DNA of 64,000 nt from Halomonas sp. LR3S48 (GTDB lineage: Bacteria; Pseudomonadota; Gammaproteobacteria; Pseudomonadales; Halomonadaceae). Shown in pieces: positions 9,560 through 17,794 of this stretch. Every line of letters starts with the position of its first letter. Position 1 is the first letter of the stretch. The translations under genes and the position numbers were made by a program. The notes beneath the pieces are model-generated. The model had not been told where the DNA came from. It searched no databases and was given only the letters and a program-made list of their open reading frames with translations. The stretch is taken from NCBI RefSeq assembly GCF_025725665.1, contig NZ_CP107009.1:4216001-4280000 (forward strand). The letters run 5' to 3'.

Positions 9560-10774
9560 CTAGCGAATCTCGTCCAATGCACCGCCAATGACCCCTGCGG
9601 CCTTCAGTGCCTGCAGGTCGCCTGTCGAATATCCCAGGCTGGTGAGCAGCTCCGCCGTCTGGGCACCGACCCTTTGCGGCGCCGAGGTGATACCCCGCTC
9701 TCCGGCGGACATCGTGAATGCAGAGACCGGCACGACCAGCTCACGCTCGTCGCTTTCCTCGATGGGCTGGCTATGCAGTATGCCCCTGGCGTCAATCTGC
9801 GGGTCTGCCAGGGTTTCCTCCAGCCGCCTGATTCGCGCCGCCGGGATGCGCCGCTCCTGCAGGAATTTCTCCCAGTAGCTCGCCGTCATGGTGCCGATGA
9901 TTTCCGCGATGACTCTCGCTTCTTCCTCATGGCTATCGAGGCGCTGGTTGTTGTTTTCCTTGATCATGTCCTCGCGCCCCAGCGCCGTCCACAGGCGTTT
10001 CTGCTGGGTCAGATTGGAGGCAGCGATCATCAAGGGCTCATCGGAGGCCTGGTAGCAGCCGATGGTGGCGAAGGGGAACGTATTCCCCTTCGGCTCCGGC
10101 TTTTTGCCGTTCCACAGTAGCGCGGTCAAATAGGGGCTTGTCAGCATCAAGGCCGTATCCAGCATCGACACATCGACGAACTGCCCCTTTCCCCCATTAC
10201 GCTCGCGCTGAAAAAGCGCCGTCGCGATAGCAAAAGCCGCCGTCGTACCCGTGGCATAGTCGACGACCGGTGCACCGCTCTTGAGCGGCCCCGTATGGCG
10301 GTTTCCCGTCATGGCCATCATGCCGGAGAAGGCTTGAATGACGTTATCGTAGGCCGTCAGCTCCCGGCGCGGCCCCGTGGAACCGAAGGCAGAGATGGAG
10401 CAGTAGATCAGTGCCGGGTTAATGGCAGCCAGATCCTCATAGCCCAGCCCCAGCTTTTCCAGGGCGCCCGGCCGATAGTTCTCGACGAATACATCGGCCG
10501 TCGCCAGCAGCTTCTTCATGACTTCTTGCCCTTCGGGCTTCTTGAAATCGACGGCGACAGCCTTCTTGTTGCTAGCCTGCGACATGAAGGCCGTGCCCAT
10601 GCCGATGTCGTTCAGTTTCCGGTCGGATCCTTGCAGGCGCGCCTGATCGGGATCCGACGGCGACTCGACCTTGATGACATCCGCTCCTAGCACGGCGAGT
10701 TGATAAGTGGCAAAGGGGCCAGCCAGAACATGGGTGGCATCAATAACTCGCACGCCTTCAAAGGGGGAAGACAT
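9560..10774 (-). CDS. CaiB/BaiF (class III) CoA-transferase family protein
   Basis: Formyl-CoA-transferase-like enzyme of 404 residues from MSSPFEGVRVIDATHVLAGP. The in-frame extension 30 codons upstream lacks a ribosome site, while AGAGG precedes this ATG. Family marks are the N-terminal VLAGPFATYQLAVLGADVIKVE, then SNKKAVAVDFKKPEG, and DVFVENYRPGALEKLGLGYEDL. The catalytic aspartate is expected in the conserved region near residue 170-180 (GQFVDVSMLDTAL lies just after). It moves CoA between carboxylic acids without ATP. As the first gene of the minus-strand operon it would charge the imported acid, possibly alternating with the ADP-forming ligase further downstream. Confidence 0.92.
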   Translation of the reverse strand: MSSPFEGVRVIDATHVLAGPFATYQLAVLGADVIKVESPSDPDQARLQGSDRKLNDIGMGTAFMSQASNKKAVAVDFKKPEGQEVMKKLLATADVFVENYRPGALEKLGLGYEDLAAINPALIYCSISAFGSTGPRRELTAYDNVIQAFSGMMAMTGNRHTGPLKSGAPVVDYATGTTAAFAIATALFQRERNGGKGQFVDVSMLDTALMLTSPYLTALLWNGKKPEPKGNTFPFATIGCYQASDEPLMIAASNLTQQKRLWTALGREDMIKENNNQRLDSHEEEARVIAEIIGTMTASYWEKFLQERRIPAARIRRLEETLADPQIDARGILHSQPIEESDERELVVPVSAFTMSAGERGITSAPQRVGAQTAELLTSLGYSTGDLQALKAAGVIGGALDEIR

Positions 10775-11453
10775 AACACCTCTTCTCATTACGAAATTAT
10801 TCTCTGCCACAAAAATACTGGCGAGGCTAATAGAAAAATATACAAGTACGGGCCAGACGTGCACTGAAGAAAAATCATGCCAAGGCTAACAAAATGTTTG
10901 TAGCGCCCTCCCGCTTGAGCCCCGACAGATAACGACTGCAGCTAATGTAGGCTGCTATGTACCAGCGCCGCTCGATGAAGGCAAATGACCGGCATCGCCG
11001 CACGTGCCAGGCTGGATGCCGGAATCATCGTACCAAGGCTCGGGAGAGGTGTTCTTTCATGACGAAAGTCTTGTAGATGTTCTTAACCACAAAGACTTCA
11101 CAGAGGTTTCCGAGATATCAGGGTATACAGATCTCGAAAAATCGATAGATCAGATGGGCCACCCGGTTTCCATGCTGCTCATAGAACTGGTCCTCCTGCA
11201 GCCCTGCTGCACCCGCTGGGATCTTGGGGCAGTCAACCATTTGAAATCCGACCATAAGGTCACGGCCACTAGCATCTGGACATAGGGGAACAATAAGATG
11301 CATCATCATCCTCTTACTTAAAAGTTATGCCACGTGCAAAACCCCGACACCTCAGAAAAAGCCATCGAATCATCATTCCTGCGCAAACATTTAATGGCAA
11401 TTATATTGACTCCCGCTCACAAGACGAGAGCTCAAAAATGAAAAGGCCTTTTC
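10775..11453. other. Divergent intergenic region with a possible decayed small ORF
   Basis: A 679-bp gap between the CoA-transferase operon and the divergent LysR gene. It must hold both promoters. No clear terminator or operator palindrome was found. On the minus strand 11309-11118 encodes a 63-residue open frame (MMMHLIVPLCPDASG) with an AAGAGG site just upstream. After a stop, protein-like sequence seems to continue in another frame (KTFVMKEHLSRALV). This may be a decayed gene; I do not recognise the family. The stretch looks poorer in GC than its neighbours. Confidence 0.4.
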
Positions 11454-12272
11454 ATGGATAAAAAGCATATTGATTGGGATGCTCTGGCTCTCTTCATAAC
11501 TGTCGCTCGTGAACAGGGCTTGTCGGCAGCAGCCCGCCGAATCGGCACGAGTGCCCCCACGCTCAGTCGCCGGATGCTGTCCTTGGAACGAAGCCTAGGC
11601 CGCCAGCTGTTTGTGCGAGGCAGGCTGGGTTATTCCCTGACGGAAGACGGCCAAGCGCTGTTGCAAGGGCTCGAGGAGGTCGAGACTCGCGTTGAACAGC
11701 TGACCCAGCCAAGCGAGAAGATCAAGCCAACCGTGAAGGTATCGGCCGGTAGCTGGACGGCTCTTTTCTTGATGGAACGGTTGGACTTGGTTACGGGCCA
11801 GCCGCCTGACATCAAACCCTGTTTCATTACCAGCGAAAAGGTGCTCAGTATACGACACCGGGAGGCGGTGATCGGTTTTCGGAACCAGCGACCCACGGAG
11901 AAGACGCTGGTAGCGCGGAAGCTCAATCCTGTCGAGTTTGCTCCTTACATAGCCGCCGACGCTCCGGAACGCTGGATCAAAGTGCTGGTGGACACGCCAT
12001 CGGCGCGCTGGGTGGATCGTGAAATCAGTGAAGAAGACATCGTTTGTGAAGTCAGCCAGCCTCGCGCCGCTCTTGACCTTGCACTCACAGGTATTGGTAT
12101 CGCGCTTTTGCCTACCTTTATCGGAGATGCACAGGATCGTTTACAGCGCGTTCAGCCTCCGATCGACGAGTTGAGGCATGAGCAGTGGTTGGTTACCCAT
12201 CAGGACGACCGCAACCTGCCGGAGGTTCGGAAGACGATTGATAGGATCTACACATTCATGCGGGATGATTGA
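11454..12272 (+). CDS. LysR family transcriptional regulator
   Basis: DNA-binding regulator of 272 residues. It has the N-terminal LysR helix-turn-helix (WDALALFITVAREQGLSAAARRIGTSAPTLSRRM, about residues 8-42) and a shortened effector domain. Typical LysR proteins are near 300 residues; this one has a compact C-terminal half, and GIGIALLPTFIGDAQDRL near residue 215 is the usual late-domain motif. It is divergent from the CoA-transferase/TTT operon, the standard layout for a LysR activator of the neighbouring operon. The ligand is presumably the transported acid or its CoA ester (inference). It ends 62 bp before the convergent small gene at 12335. Confidence 0.88.
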   Translation: MDKKHIDWDALALFITVAREQGLSAAARRIGTSAPTLSRRMLSLERSLGRQLFVRGRLGYSLTEDGQALLQGLEEVETRVEQLTQPSEKIKPTVKVSAGSWTALFLMERLDLVTGQPPDIKPCFITSEKVLSIRHREAVIGFRNQRPTEKTLVARKLNPVEFAPYIAADAPERWIKVLVDTPSARWVDREISEEDIVCEVSQPRAALDLALTGIGIALLPTFIGDAQDRLQRVQPPIDELRHEQWLVTHQDDRNLPEVRKTIDRIYTFMRDD

Positions 12273-12334
12273 CGGTAACGCTGCAGAGCGGTGGATGCAG
12301 CGAACCGTGGGTGGGTGAGTGAGTAAGTGACTGG

Positions 12335-12703
12335 TTAGACCACCAGACGAGAGAGCATGTAGCTTTCGCCGTCCTCAGCTATGACGCGAACTGAAGACGA
12401 AGCGGCCAAGGTAAGCAGCTCTTCCAGCGAAACCTTGACGGAAGAAAGATCGATCGTCTGCTGCGCAAGATCGCTCGTGTCGATGGGCTGACGCTTGTGG
12501 GGCTCGGATATGATTTGCTTGTTTGAGATCTCTACGCGTCCGGCCATAAGCAATCGCATGTCCCGAATCAGGTACGCGGCAAGCTGGTCGTCCGAGATAT
12601 CTTCGCCAGGAATATCGAGACGGAAGTCCTCTGCAGAAAGACTCCCGCCATTCGTAAAGTGAACGGTGAAATCGAATTTCACACGATAGTCGCCCATACC
12701 CAC
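12335..12703 (-). CDS. Conserved-looking small protein of unknown function
   Basis: Encodes 122 residues, starting MGMGDYRVKFDFTVHFTNGG. The first half looks like an alternating beta-strand domain ending in a basic motif (EISNKQIISEPHKRQ). The second half is acidic and leucine-rich. There is no signal peptide or membrane segment. It lies 32 bp downstream of the cupin gene on the same strand, so the two may be co-transcribed. I recall similar small proteins near metal-dependent cyclase/hydrolase genes, but I cannot assign a function. Coding nature is supported by the complete frame, plausible composition and tight spacing. Confidence 0.65.
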   Translation of the reverse strand: MGMGDYRVKFDFTVHFTNGGSLSAEDFRLDIPGEDISDDQLAAYLIRDMRLLMAGRVEISNKQIISEPHKRQPIDTSDLAQQTIDLSSVKVSLEELLTLAASSSVRVIAEDGESYMLSRLVV

Positions 12704-12735
12704 CCCTGCAGCCTAACTGACAGAATTGGACCAGC

Positions 12736-13101
12736 TCAGATCCAGACGTCGTTCTCGGCGGTCCGCTCGCCCCCGGCCTGACCCGTATTCAGGACCCCGC
12801 GCGGCTCGATCAGCATCACTTCCGCCTCCTGCTCGGCGAAAGGCTTGTGCTCGACGCCCTTCGGGACCACGAACATCTCACCGGCGGCCAGATTGACCGC
12901 GCCATCGCGGAAGTCGATGCGCAGGTTGCCCTTGATCACCAGGAACACCTCATCCGTCTCGGGATGATCGTGCCAGACGAAATCTCCCTCGAGCTTGACC
13001 ACCTTGAACTGGTAGTCGTTCATCTCGGCGATCACCCTGGGTGACCACTGCTCGTGGAGCAGGCCAAGCTTCTGTTGGATATCGATCGCCTTGTAGTCCA
13101 T
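12736..13101 (-). CDS. Cupin domain-containing protein
   Basis: Small single-domain cupin of 121 residues starting MDYKAIDIQQKLGLL. The ATG has GGGAGGGG just upstream; an in-frame extension of 41 codons runs back toward the repeat element and has no such site. The metal-binding cupin motif 1 is visible as WHDHPETDEVFLVIKG, with both histidines and the glutamate. Motif 2 is PKGVEHKPF with the last histidine. It could be a small-molecule isomerase or dioxygenase, or a sensor. Its neighbour at 12335 is uncharacterised, so the context gives no substrate. Confidence 0.88.
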   Translation of the reverse strand: MDYKAIDIQQKLGLLHEQWSPRVIAEMNDYQFKVVKLEGDFVWHDHPETDEVFLVIKGNLRIDFRDGAVNLAAGEMFVVPKGVEHKPFAEQEAEVMLIEPRGVLNTGQAGGERTAENDVWI

Positions 13102-13180
13102 CTTCCCCTCCCCTCGTCGGATACCGTCCGAGTCACCGAATTGGCGCGGCGCTGCTGTCGAGCCGCGATATAGCAACGTC

Positions 13181-13325
13181 AGGCTTCGTCTGAAAAATCG
13201 GCGAGCAAAGGCCAGACAAGGCAAAAACCAGCGAAAAGACGGAGTTTACGTGGTGTAAACGAGTACTTTGAGCTGGTTTTTAACGCAGTATGGGCAAGCG
13301 TAGCCAGTTTTCAGATAAAGCCTAG
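13181..13325. repeat. Palindromic MITE-like element (about 145 bp)
   Basis: The ends are imperfect inverted repeats: AGGCTTCGTCTGAAAA at 13181-13196 against TTTTCAGATAAAGCCTAG at 13308-13325 (15 of 16 matching apart from a C/T change). Inside are nested inverted repeats AAAAACCAGC / GCTGGTTTTT (13223-13232 and 13272-13281) and GTTTAC / GTAAAC around 13244-13259. The whole unit could fold into one long hairpin. CAACG occurs on both sides (13174-13178, 13329-13333) and might be a target duplication. It has no coding capacity. The right 47 bp recur, diverged, at 23013-23059. Confidence 0.7.
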
Positions 13326-13395
13326 CATCAACGAGGCGAGACAAAACAGAGACAGTTATGCACCATTCCGCGCATGACAGTTGAGACCTTGTCCA

Positions 13396-14388
13396 TCACC
13401 ACCCCGGCAACAAGACCAGCTTGCCGAGATAATGCTCGCCCAGGGCTTGGTGGGCATCGGCAGCCCGCTCCAAAGGGAAGGTTTGTGCAATGTGAACCTC
13501 AAAGGGACCTGATGAGATCAAGCGGTTGAGCTTCTCGAAATCCTCAAGACGGGCATCGTCGCCGACATACTGTTTGATATTCATGCCAGGGCGCGCTTTG
13601 GGCTGCGGCTGGACACCCCTGGGATAGGCGATTCGTCCACCATCGCGTAATGTCGCAAGGGCGCGTTCGGCCACTTCGCCGCCAGCGGTGAGCAGCGCCG
13701 CATCGATGCCGTGGGGCGCGAAAGCGCGGGAAGCGGATGCCACATCGTCTTTGCGTCCATCCACCGCCGCATCGGCTCCCAGGCGCCTTACGAGTTCTAC
13801 CCCATCCTCACCCGAGGCGACAGCAAATACACGAGCCCCCATGCGCTTGGCCAGTTGTACCGCCAAGTGGCCGAGACCACCGCCAGCTCCGAAGATCAGC
13901 ACCGTTTCATCCGGCGAAAGGTCGAGAACATTATCGAGCCCCAACAGGGCGGTAATCGCGTCGACTGGCATGGCGCCTGCTTCCTCGACAGTAAGTCCGT
14001 CAGGAATAGGGACCACATGGCCAGCGTCGACAGCGACATACTCGGCATAGAAGCCGCCCTTGGGATTGATGTGGTGGTCGGCATAGACGCGATCGCCCAC
14101 CTGGAAGCGAGTGACGTTGCTTCCCATCGCTACCACAGTGCCTGCCCCCTCGAAGCCGATCACGTAGGGGAATGTCGGTTCGGCGCCATACCGCTCGCAG
14201 AAGAGCTGGCGGAAAGCCCCGTCGCGCTCCCACATGTCCCACACGCCGACACCTATGGCCATGAGTCGAATCAGTACCTCATCGGGGCCGATGTCGGGAA
14301 CGGGCAGAGTTTGCCAAGTGAGTACTTCAGGCCCACCGAATCGGTCGATAGCGACGGCTTGCATGGTGTCCGGAATCGATTGGGACAT
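13396..14388 (-). CDS. Zinc-type alcohol dehydrogenase / quinone oxidoreductase family protein (MDR superfamily)
   Basis: NAD(P)H-dependent medium-chain dehydrogenase/reductase, 330 residues from MSQSIPDTMQAVAIDRFGGPEVLTW. The start has GAGG seven bases upstream; the longer in-frame extension crosses into the neighbouring LysR gene. The catalytic GroES-like domain comes first (GFEGAGTVVAMGSNVTRFQVGDRVY). The nucleotide site follows (ILIFGAGGGLGHLAVQLAKRMGARVFAVAS, about residue 155). Zinc ligands of classic alcohol dehydrogenases are absent, so it is closer to quinone oxidoreductase (QOR) than to a zinc enzyme. It is divergent from a LysR gene 64 bp away that probably controls it. Confidence 0.87.
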   Translation of the reverse strand: MSQSIPDTMQAVAIDRFGGPEVLTWQTLPVPDIGPDEVLIRLMAIGVGVWDMWERDGAFRQLFCERYGAEPTFPYVIGFEGAGTVVAMGSNVTRFQVGDRVYADHHINPKGGFYAEYVAVDAGHVVPIPDGLTVEEAGAMPVDAITALLGLDNVLDLSPDETVLIFGAGGGLGHLAVQLAKRMGARVFAVASGEDGVELVRRLGADAAVDGRKDDVASASRAFAPHGIDAALLTAGGEVAERALATLRDGGRIAYPRGVQPQPKARPGMNIKQYVGDDARLEDFEKLNRLISSGPFEVHIAQTFPLERAADAHQALGEHYLGKLVLLPGW

Positions 14389-14452
14389 GACACACCTCGT
14401 TGGTAGCTGGGATTGAATCCTTACCGTATCCGACGCAGAATCGTTCCGATAT

Positions 14453-15403
14453 ATGAATGAGTGGATAGATAATTTCCGAAAAATGGATAAATCAGATATC
14501 ACGCTGGAGAGGATGCGCAGCTTCGTTCGGGTTGCCGAGCGAGGGAGCCTGTCGGCGGTCGCACGAGAAATAGAAGTCGGGCAATCGACGATCTCACGAC
14601 ACCTGCGGGAACTCGAGGAAGCCGTCGGCGTGCCTCTACTAAGCCGGACCACTCGACGAGTCACGCTTACGGAGGAAGGAGCCCGTTACTATTCAAGCTG
14701 CATTCAGATTCTGCGGCTTCTGGAGCAGGCCAATGACGAGGTGCGCGGCACACGCGGCGCGACGGCCGGTACCATTCGAATCTCCTGCACGGCCGCCTTC
14801 GGCGTCCTGCACCTCAGCCGATTGATCTACGGCTTCCAGGATCAATTTCCCGACATAGGGATTGATCTGAGCTTCACCGACGAGCGGGTCGATCTTGTAC
14901 GGGAGGGAGTGGATATCGCGCTTCGCCTGGGACCGCTCACCGACAGTTCCATGAAGCTGAGAGCCATCGGTGAATGCACGCGCCTGCTCGTGGCCGCACC
15001 CGCGTACCTGGCAAAGCGGCAGATACCGACTGTCCCACAGGATCTGGCTCAGCATGAAGGCGTTCGCATGTCGAACGTGGCAGGTAGCAACACGCTGGTT
15101 CTGCAAGGCCCAGACGGCGAACGCCATGGAGTACCGTTCGGAGGACGCCTACGGGTCGATCATGGGCTCGCCGCGCGAGAAGCCTTTGTCGCCGGGCGTG
15201 GCATTGGACCTGCCCATCAGTGGCTAGTCGACGATCTCCTGGCCGCCGGCAAGCTCAAGACAATCTTGCCGGAATACTCGCTTCCCCCCGTTCCCCTGAG
15301 CATGCTGATCGTCCCGGAACGGGCGAACATCGCCCGGGTCCGGCTGCTGATCGATTTCCTTGTCGAGCGGATTCGCGGTATCCCCGGGGTCAATTCCCCT
15401 TAG
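14453..15403 (+). CDS. LysR family transcriptional regulator
   Basis: Regulator of 316 residues with an N-terminal HTH (LERMRSFVRVAERGSLSAVAREIEVGQSTISRHLRELE) and a LysR substrate-binding domain (IGIDLSFTDERVDLVREGVDIALRLGPL near residue 140). It resembles the large CrgA/DsdC-like LysR group that usually controls an adjacent oxidoreductase. Neither candidate start (14453 or the ATG ten codons later at 14483) has a convincing ribosome site; I kept the upstream one. It is divergent from the MDR gene. Its 3' end overlaps the end of the acyl-CoA synthetase remnant on the other strand. Confidence 0.88.
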   Translation: MNEWIDNFRKMDKSDITLERMRSFVRVAERGSLSAVAREIEVGQSTISRHLRELEEAVGVPLLSRTTRRVTLTEEGARYYSSCIQILRLLEQANDEVRGTRGATAGTIRISCTAAFGVLHLSRLIYGFQDQFPDIGIDLSFTDERVDLVREGVDIALRLGPLTDSSMKLRAIGECTRLLVAAPAYLAKRQIPTVPQDLAQHEGVRMSNVAGSNTLVLQGPDGERHGVPFGGRLRVDHGLAAREAFVAGRGIGPAHQWLVDDLLAAGKLKTILPEYSLPPVPLSMLIVPERANIARVRLLIDFLVERIRGIPGVNSP

Positions 15404-15497
15404 CCTCGCGATAAAGCTCGTCGATGACTGCGGCCCGGTTCTCGAGCGCGGCACGCTGTTTGATTGAGCCCTTGACGATGACGAGTGGGGTCAGCAT
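15390..15497 (-). pseudogene. 3'-terminal remnant of a feruloyl-CoA-synthetase-like gene
   Basis: The minus strand reads MLTPLVIVKGSIKQRAALEN and ends RAAVIDELYREAKGN. This matches the last residues of the intact synthetase at 18847-20685 (DKGSINQRAVLENRADIVDELYRD). By eye, 59 of about 69 aligned bases agree (about 86 percent). Everything upstream of the last 30 codons is missing, so this is a gene scrap. Its stop lies within the 3' end of the LysR gene at 14453. It marks an old duplication or rearrangement flanking the hydrolase-porin-LuxR block. Confidence 0.8.
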
Positions 15498-15653
15498 CGA
15501 CTAGCTCCTGCATGAATGGAGCCCCCGCTCAGCGGTTGTCTGCTGCCATCTCCCTCCCTTGCGGCGACTCCCCCTGCATCTGCAGAGGTTTTTTTCGACT
15601 TTCCCTTCCATAGCATGATCCTCGTACCTCTCCACCCAAGAAAGGACGACCCC

Positions 15654-16883
15654 ATGCGTAGCGCCTACAAGAACAACGTCATCGCCCTTGCTGCACTGGC
15701 CACACTCTATTCGACCGTTGCCCTGGCTTCCCCCTCACAAGCGCCCGACAGCGAGTGGACAACGGAAACGCTGGTCAGCTCCCGGGCCAACATGTTCCAT
15801 CCCGCCCTCAACCACCTGACGTTCCAGTCCTTGGACAAGATGTTCTCCACAAAGGCTGTGGAGGCCTCGTCCGCCCCATGGGGCCTGGAAAAAAGCCCGA
15901 TGGAGATCGACGAGACCTTCACGCTGGAGGGCGAGGACGTCTCCCTCGAGGCGTTTCTGGAAGGGACGAGAACCAATGCCCTGCTCGTTCTCAAGGATGG
16001 GAAGATCGCCTACGAGCGCTATCGCAATGGGCTCGACGAGGCGACCCCGCACGCCGTCTTCTCAGTCTCCAAGTCGATCCTCGCGACCCTGATCGGCTTT
16101 GCCGTCGAGGACGGCAGCATCGCCAGCCTCGACGACAAGGTGGTCGATTATGTGCCGGCCCTGGCTGGCAGCGGCTACGAGGATGTCAGCATTCTCGAGG
16201 TATTGCGCATGCGCTCCGGGGTGGCCTGGGAAGAGGTGTACGAGTTCGGGGGCAGCACCCAGCTCACCGAGGTTCACGACAACGCCCTGGTCGCTTACCG
16301 CTACCGCTGGTGCGACTACGCGGCCTCATCCTCCGAGCGCCAATACGAGCCCGGCGAAAGGTTCAATTACTCCACCCTGGATACCAGCGTGCTCGGCTGT
16401 GTGCTGGAGGGTGCCGTCGGCACGACGGTGGCCAACTACATGACGGAAAAGCTCTGGCAGCCCGCCGGCATGGAGTTCGACGCCTACTGGATCATGGACG
16501 GCCCGGAGCCCGTCGGGAACGAGTTCTACGGCGCCGGCTTCAACGCCACGCTGCGTGACCTCGGGCGCTTCGGCCTCATGATGCTCGACATGGGCGAGGC
16601 CAACGGCGTCCAGGTGCTATCCAGGGATTGGGTGGAAAGCGCCACCGTCTCCGATCCCGGCTACGAGCGCATCTCGGAAGACGCTTCCATCGGTTATCAG
16701 TACCAGTGGTGGACCTTCCCCGAGCGGGAGGCTTACTCCGCCATCGGCATCTACAACCAGTTCGTCTACATCGACCCCCTGAGCCGAACGGTCATCGTCA
16801 AGCTCAGCCACACGCCCGATGCCCAGGGCTGGGAGGACGACACCCTGGCCTTCTTCGAGAAGATTTCACACCTCACCCCTTAG
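15654..16883 (+). CDS. Serine hydrolase, beta-lactamase class C / esterase family
   Basis: Secreted hydrolase of 409 residues. The ATG at 15654 follows AAAGGA and opens a signal peptide (MRSAYKNNVIALAALATLYSTVALAS). The SxxK nucleophile motif is SVSK in HAVFSVSKSILATLIG (about residue 145). The Tyr motif is in FNYSTLDTSVLG (about residue 240), in place of the YxN of true lactamases. This pattern fits esterases or 6-aminohexanoate-dimer-hydrolase-like enzymes rather than AmpC. It is followed on the same strand by a TorF-type porin. The substrate is unknown; an ester whose product is taken up through the porin is one possibility (inference). Confidence 0.88.
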   Translation: MRSAYKNNVIALAALATLYSTVALASPSQAPDSEWTTETLVSSRANMFHPALNHLTFQSLDKMFSTKAVEASSAPWGLEKSPMEIDETFTLEGEDVSLEAFLEGTRTNALLVLKDGKIAYERYRNGLDEATPHAVFSVSKSILATLIGFAVEDGSIASLDDKVVDYVPALAGSGYEDVSILEVLRMRSGVAWEEVYEFGGSTQLTEVHDNALVAYRYRWCDYAASSSERQYEPGERFNYSTLDTSVLGCVLEGAVGTTVANYMTEKLWQPAGMEFDAYWIMDGPEPVGNEFYGAGFNATLRDLGRFGLMMLDMGEANGVQVLSRDWVESATVSDPGYERISEDASIGYQYQWWTFPEREAYSAIGIYNQFVYIDPLSRTVIVKLSHTPDAQGWEDDTLAFFEKISHLTP

Positions 16884-16909
16884 TTGCAGCGAAGCACCAC
16901 GCACTCGGG

Positions 16910-16935
16910 AGGCCTTCTTACCCTGGAAGGCTTTC
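16910..16935 (+). terminator. Possible rho-independent terminator
   Basis: GGCCTTC (16911-16917) pairs with GAAGGC-T (16926-16932) across an eight-base loop, followed by TTTCC. It lies 27 bp after the serine hydrolase stop and before the porin gene. Weak T tract. Confidence 0.4.
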
Positions 16936-17025
16936 CGCCCCCTCATGGGCTCAAGCCTCCCCAGCGCTCACTGCAAGCTCTCGACTTGTCACGACTCGAT
17001 AATTTCAACAACAAGGTAGAAAGAC

Positions 17026-17754
17026 ATGAACAAGACATCGGCCTGGCTGGCTACCGGCGTTTTTTGCGCCGTCTCCCTCTCTGCGCATGCCTGGGAAATC
17101 GATGACGATTTCTCCCTCTATCTCGATATCAAGGCCCTCAGCGACTATCGTGCCGGCGGGGTCTCGATGACGAGCAACAACTCCGCCCTGTGGCTCGATG
17201 CCACCCTGGTCCACAGCAAGAGCGGAGGTCATGCCGGCATCTTCACCTCCAATATCGATTTCGGCACGGATGCCAACCGGGAGTTTGCCTACTACCTCGG
17301 CATCACGCGCCCCATCACGGAGAACTTGCTGGGCTCCTTCACTCGGATCGAGTTCGAATACCCTAGGGACAACCAGTTCAACTTCGGCGAGTGGATCGCG
17401 ACACTCAGCGCTTACGGCGTCACCCTTGGCGTCAAGTACAGCGACGACATGAAGCCCGATGCCAAGCGCACCATCGCCTGGCTGGAGTATGGACACAGCC
17501 TCCCTCACGAGACGACGCTGAGTCTTCGCTACGGGTTGACGGATCAAAGCCGCGACATGTATGTCGACGATGACGGCTCCCGGCGCAGTACCTATTACGA
17601 CTGGGAAATCGGTATCGGCAAGCACCAGTGGGGGCTGGACTGGCGCCTGGCCTATATCGACACCGACCTTTCCAGAACCGAGTGCGCCTCCGCCTTCGGC
17701 GCCAGCAACGTCTGCTCGGCGACGCTTGTGGGATCCATCTCCAAGCTTTTCTAG
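17026..17754 (+). CDS. TorF family putative porin (gcw_chp type)
   Basis: Small outer-membrane beta-barrel protein of 242 residues. The signal peptide is MNKTSAWLATGVFCAVSLSAHA. The mature part has alternating amphipathic strands (FSLYLDIKALSDYRAGGVSMTSNNSALWLDATLVH, then GSFTRIEFEYP and LSLRYGLTDQS) and ends with the C-terminal phenylalanine typical of barrel proteins (SISKLF). A cysteine pair (TECASAFGASNVCSA) near the end is also seen in this family. An AAGGTAGAAAG site precedes the ATG. It probably helps a substrate cross the outer membrane, perhaps a product of the upstream hydrolase. It is convergent with the LuxR gene. Confidence 0.75.
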   Translation: MNKTSAWLATGVFCAVSLSAHAWEIDDDFSLYLDIKALSDYRAGGVSMTSNNSALWLDATLVHSKSGGHAGIFTSNIDFGTDANREFAYYLGITRPITENLLGSFTRIEFEYPRDNQFNFGEWIATLSAYGVTLGVKYSDDMKPDAKRTIAWLEYGHSLPHETTLSLRYGLTDQSRDMYVDDDGSRRSTYYDWEIGIGKHQWGLDWRLAYIDTDLSRTECASAFGASNVCSATLVGSISKLF

Positions 17755-17794
17755 CCCTGGAGGAAAATGAGACTGGGGGAAGGCAACGCTTGGC

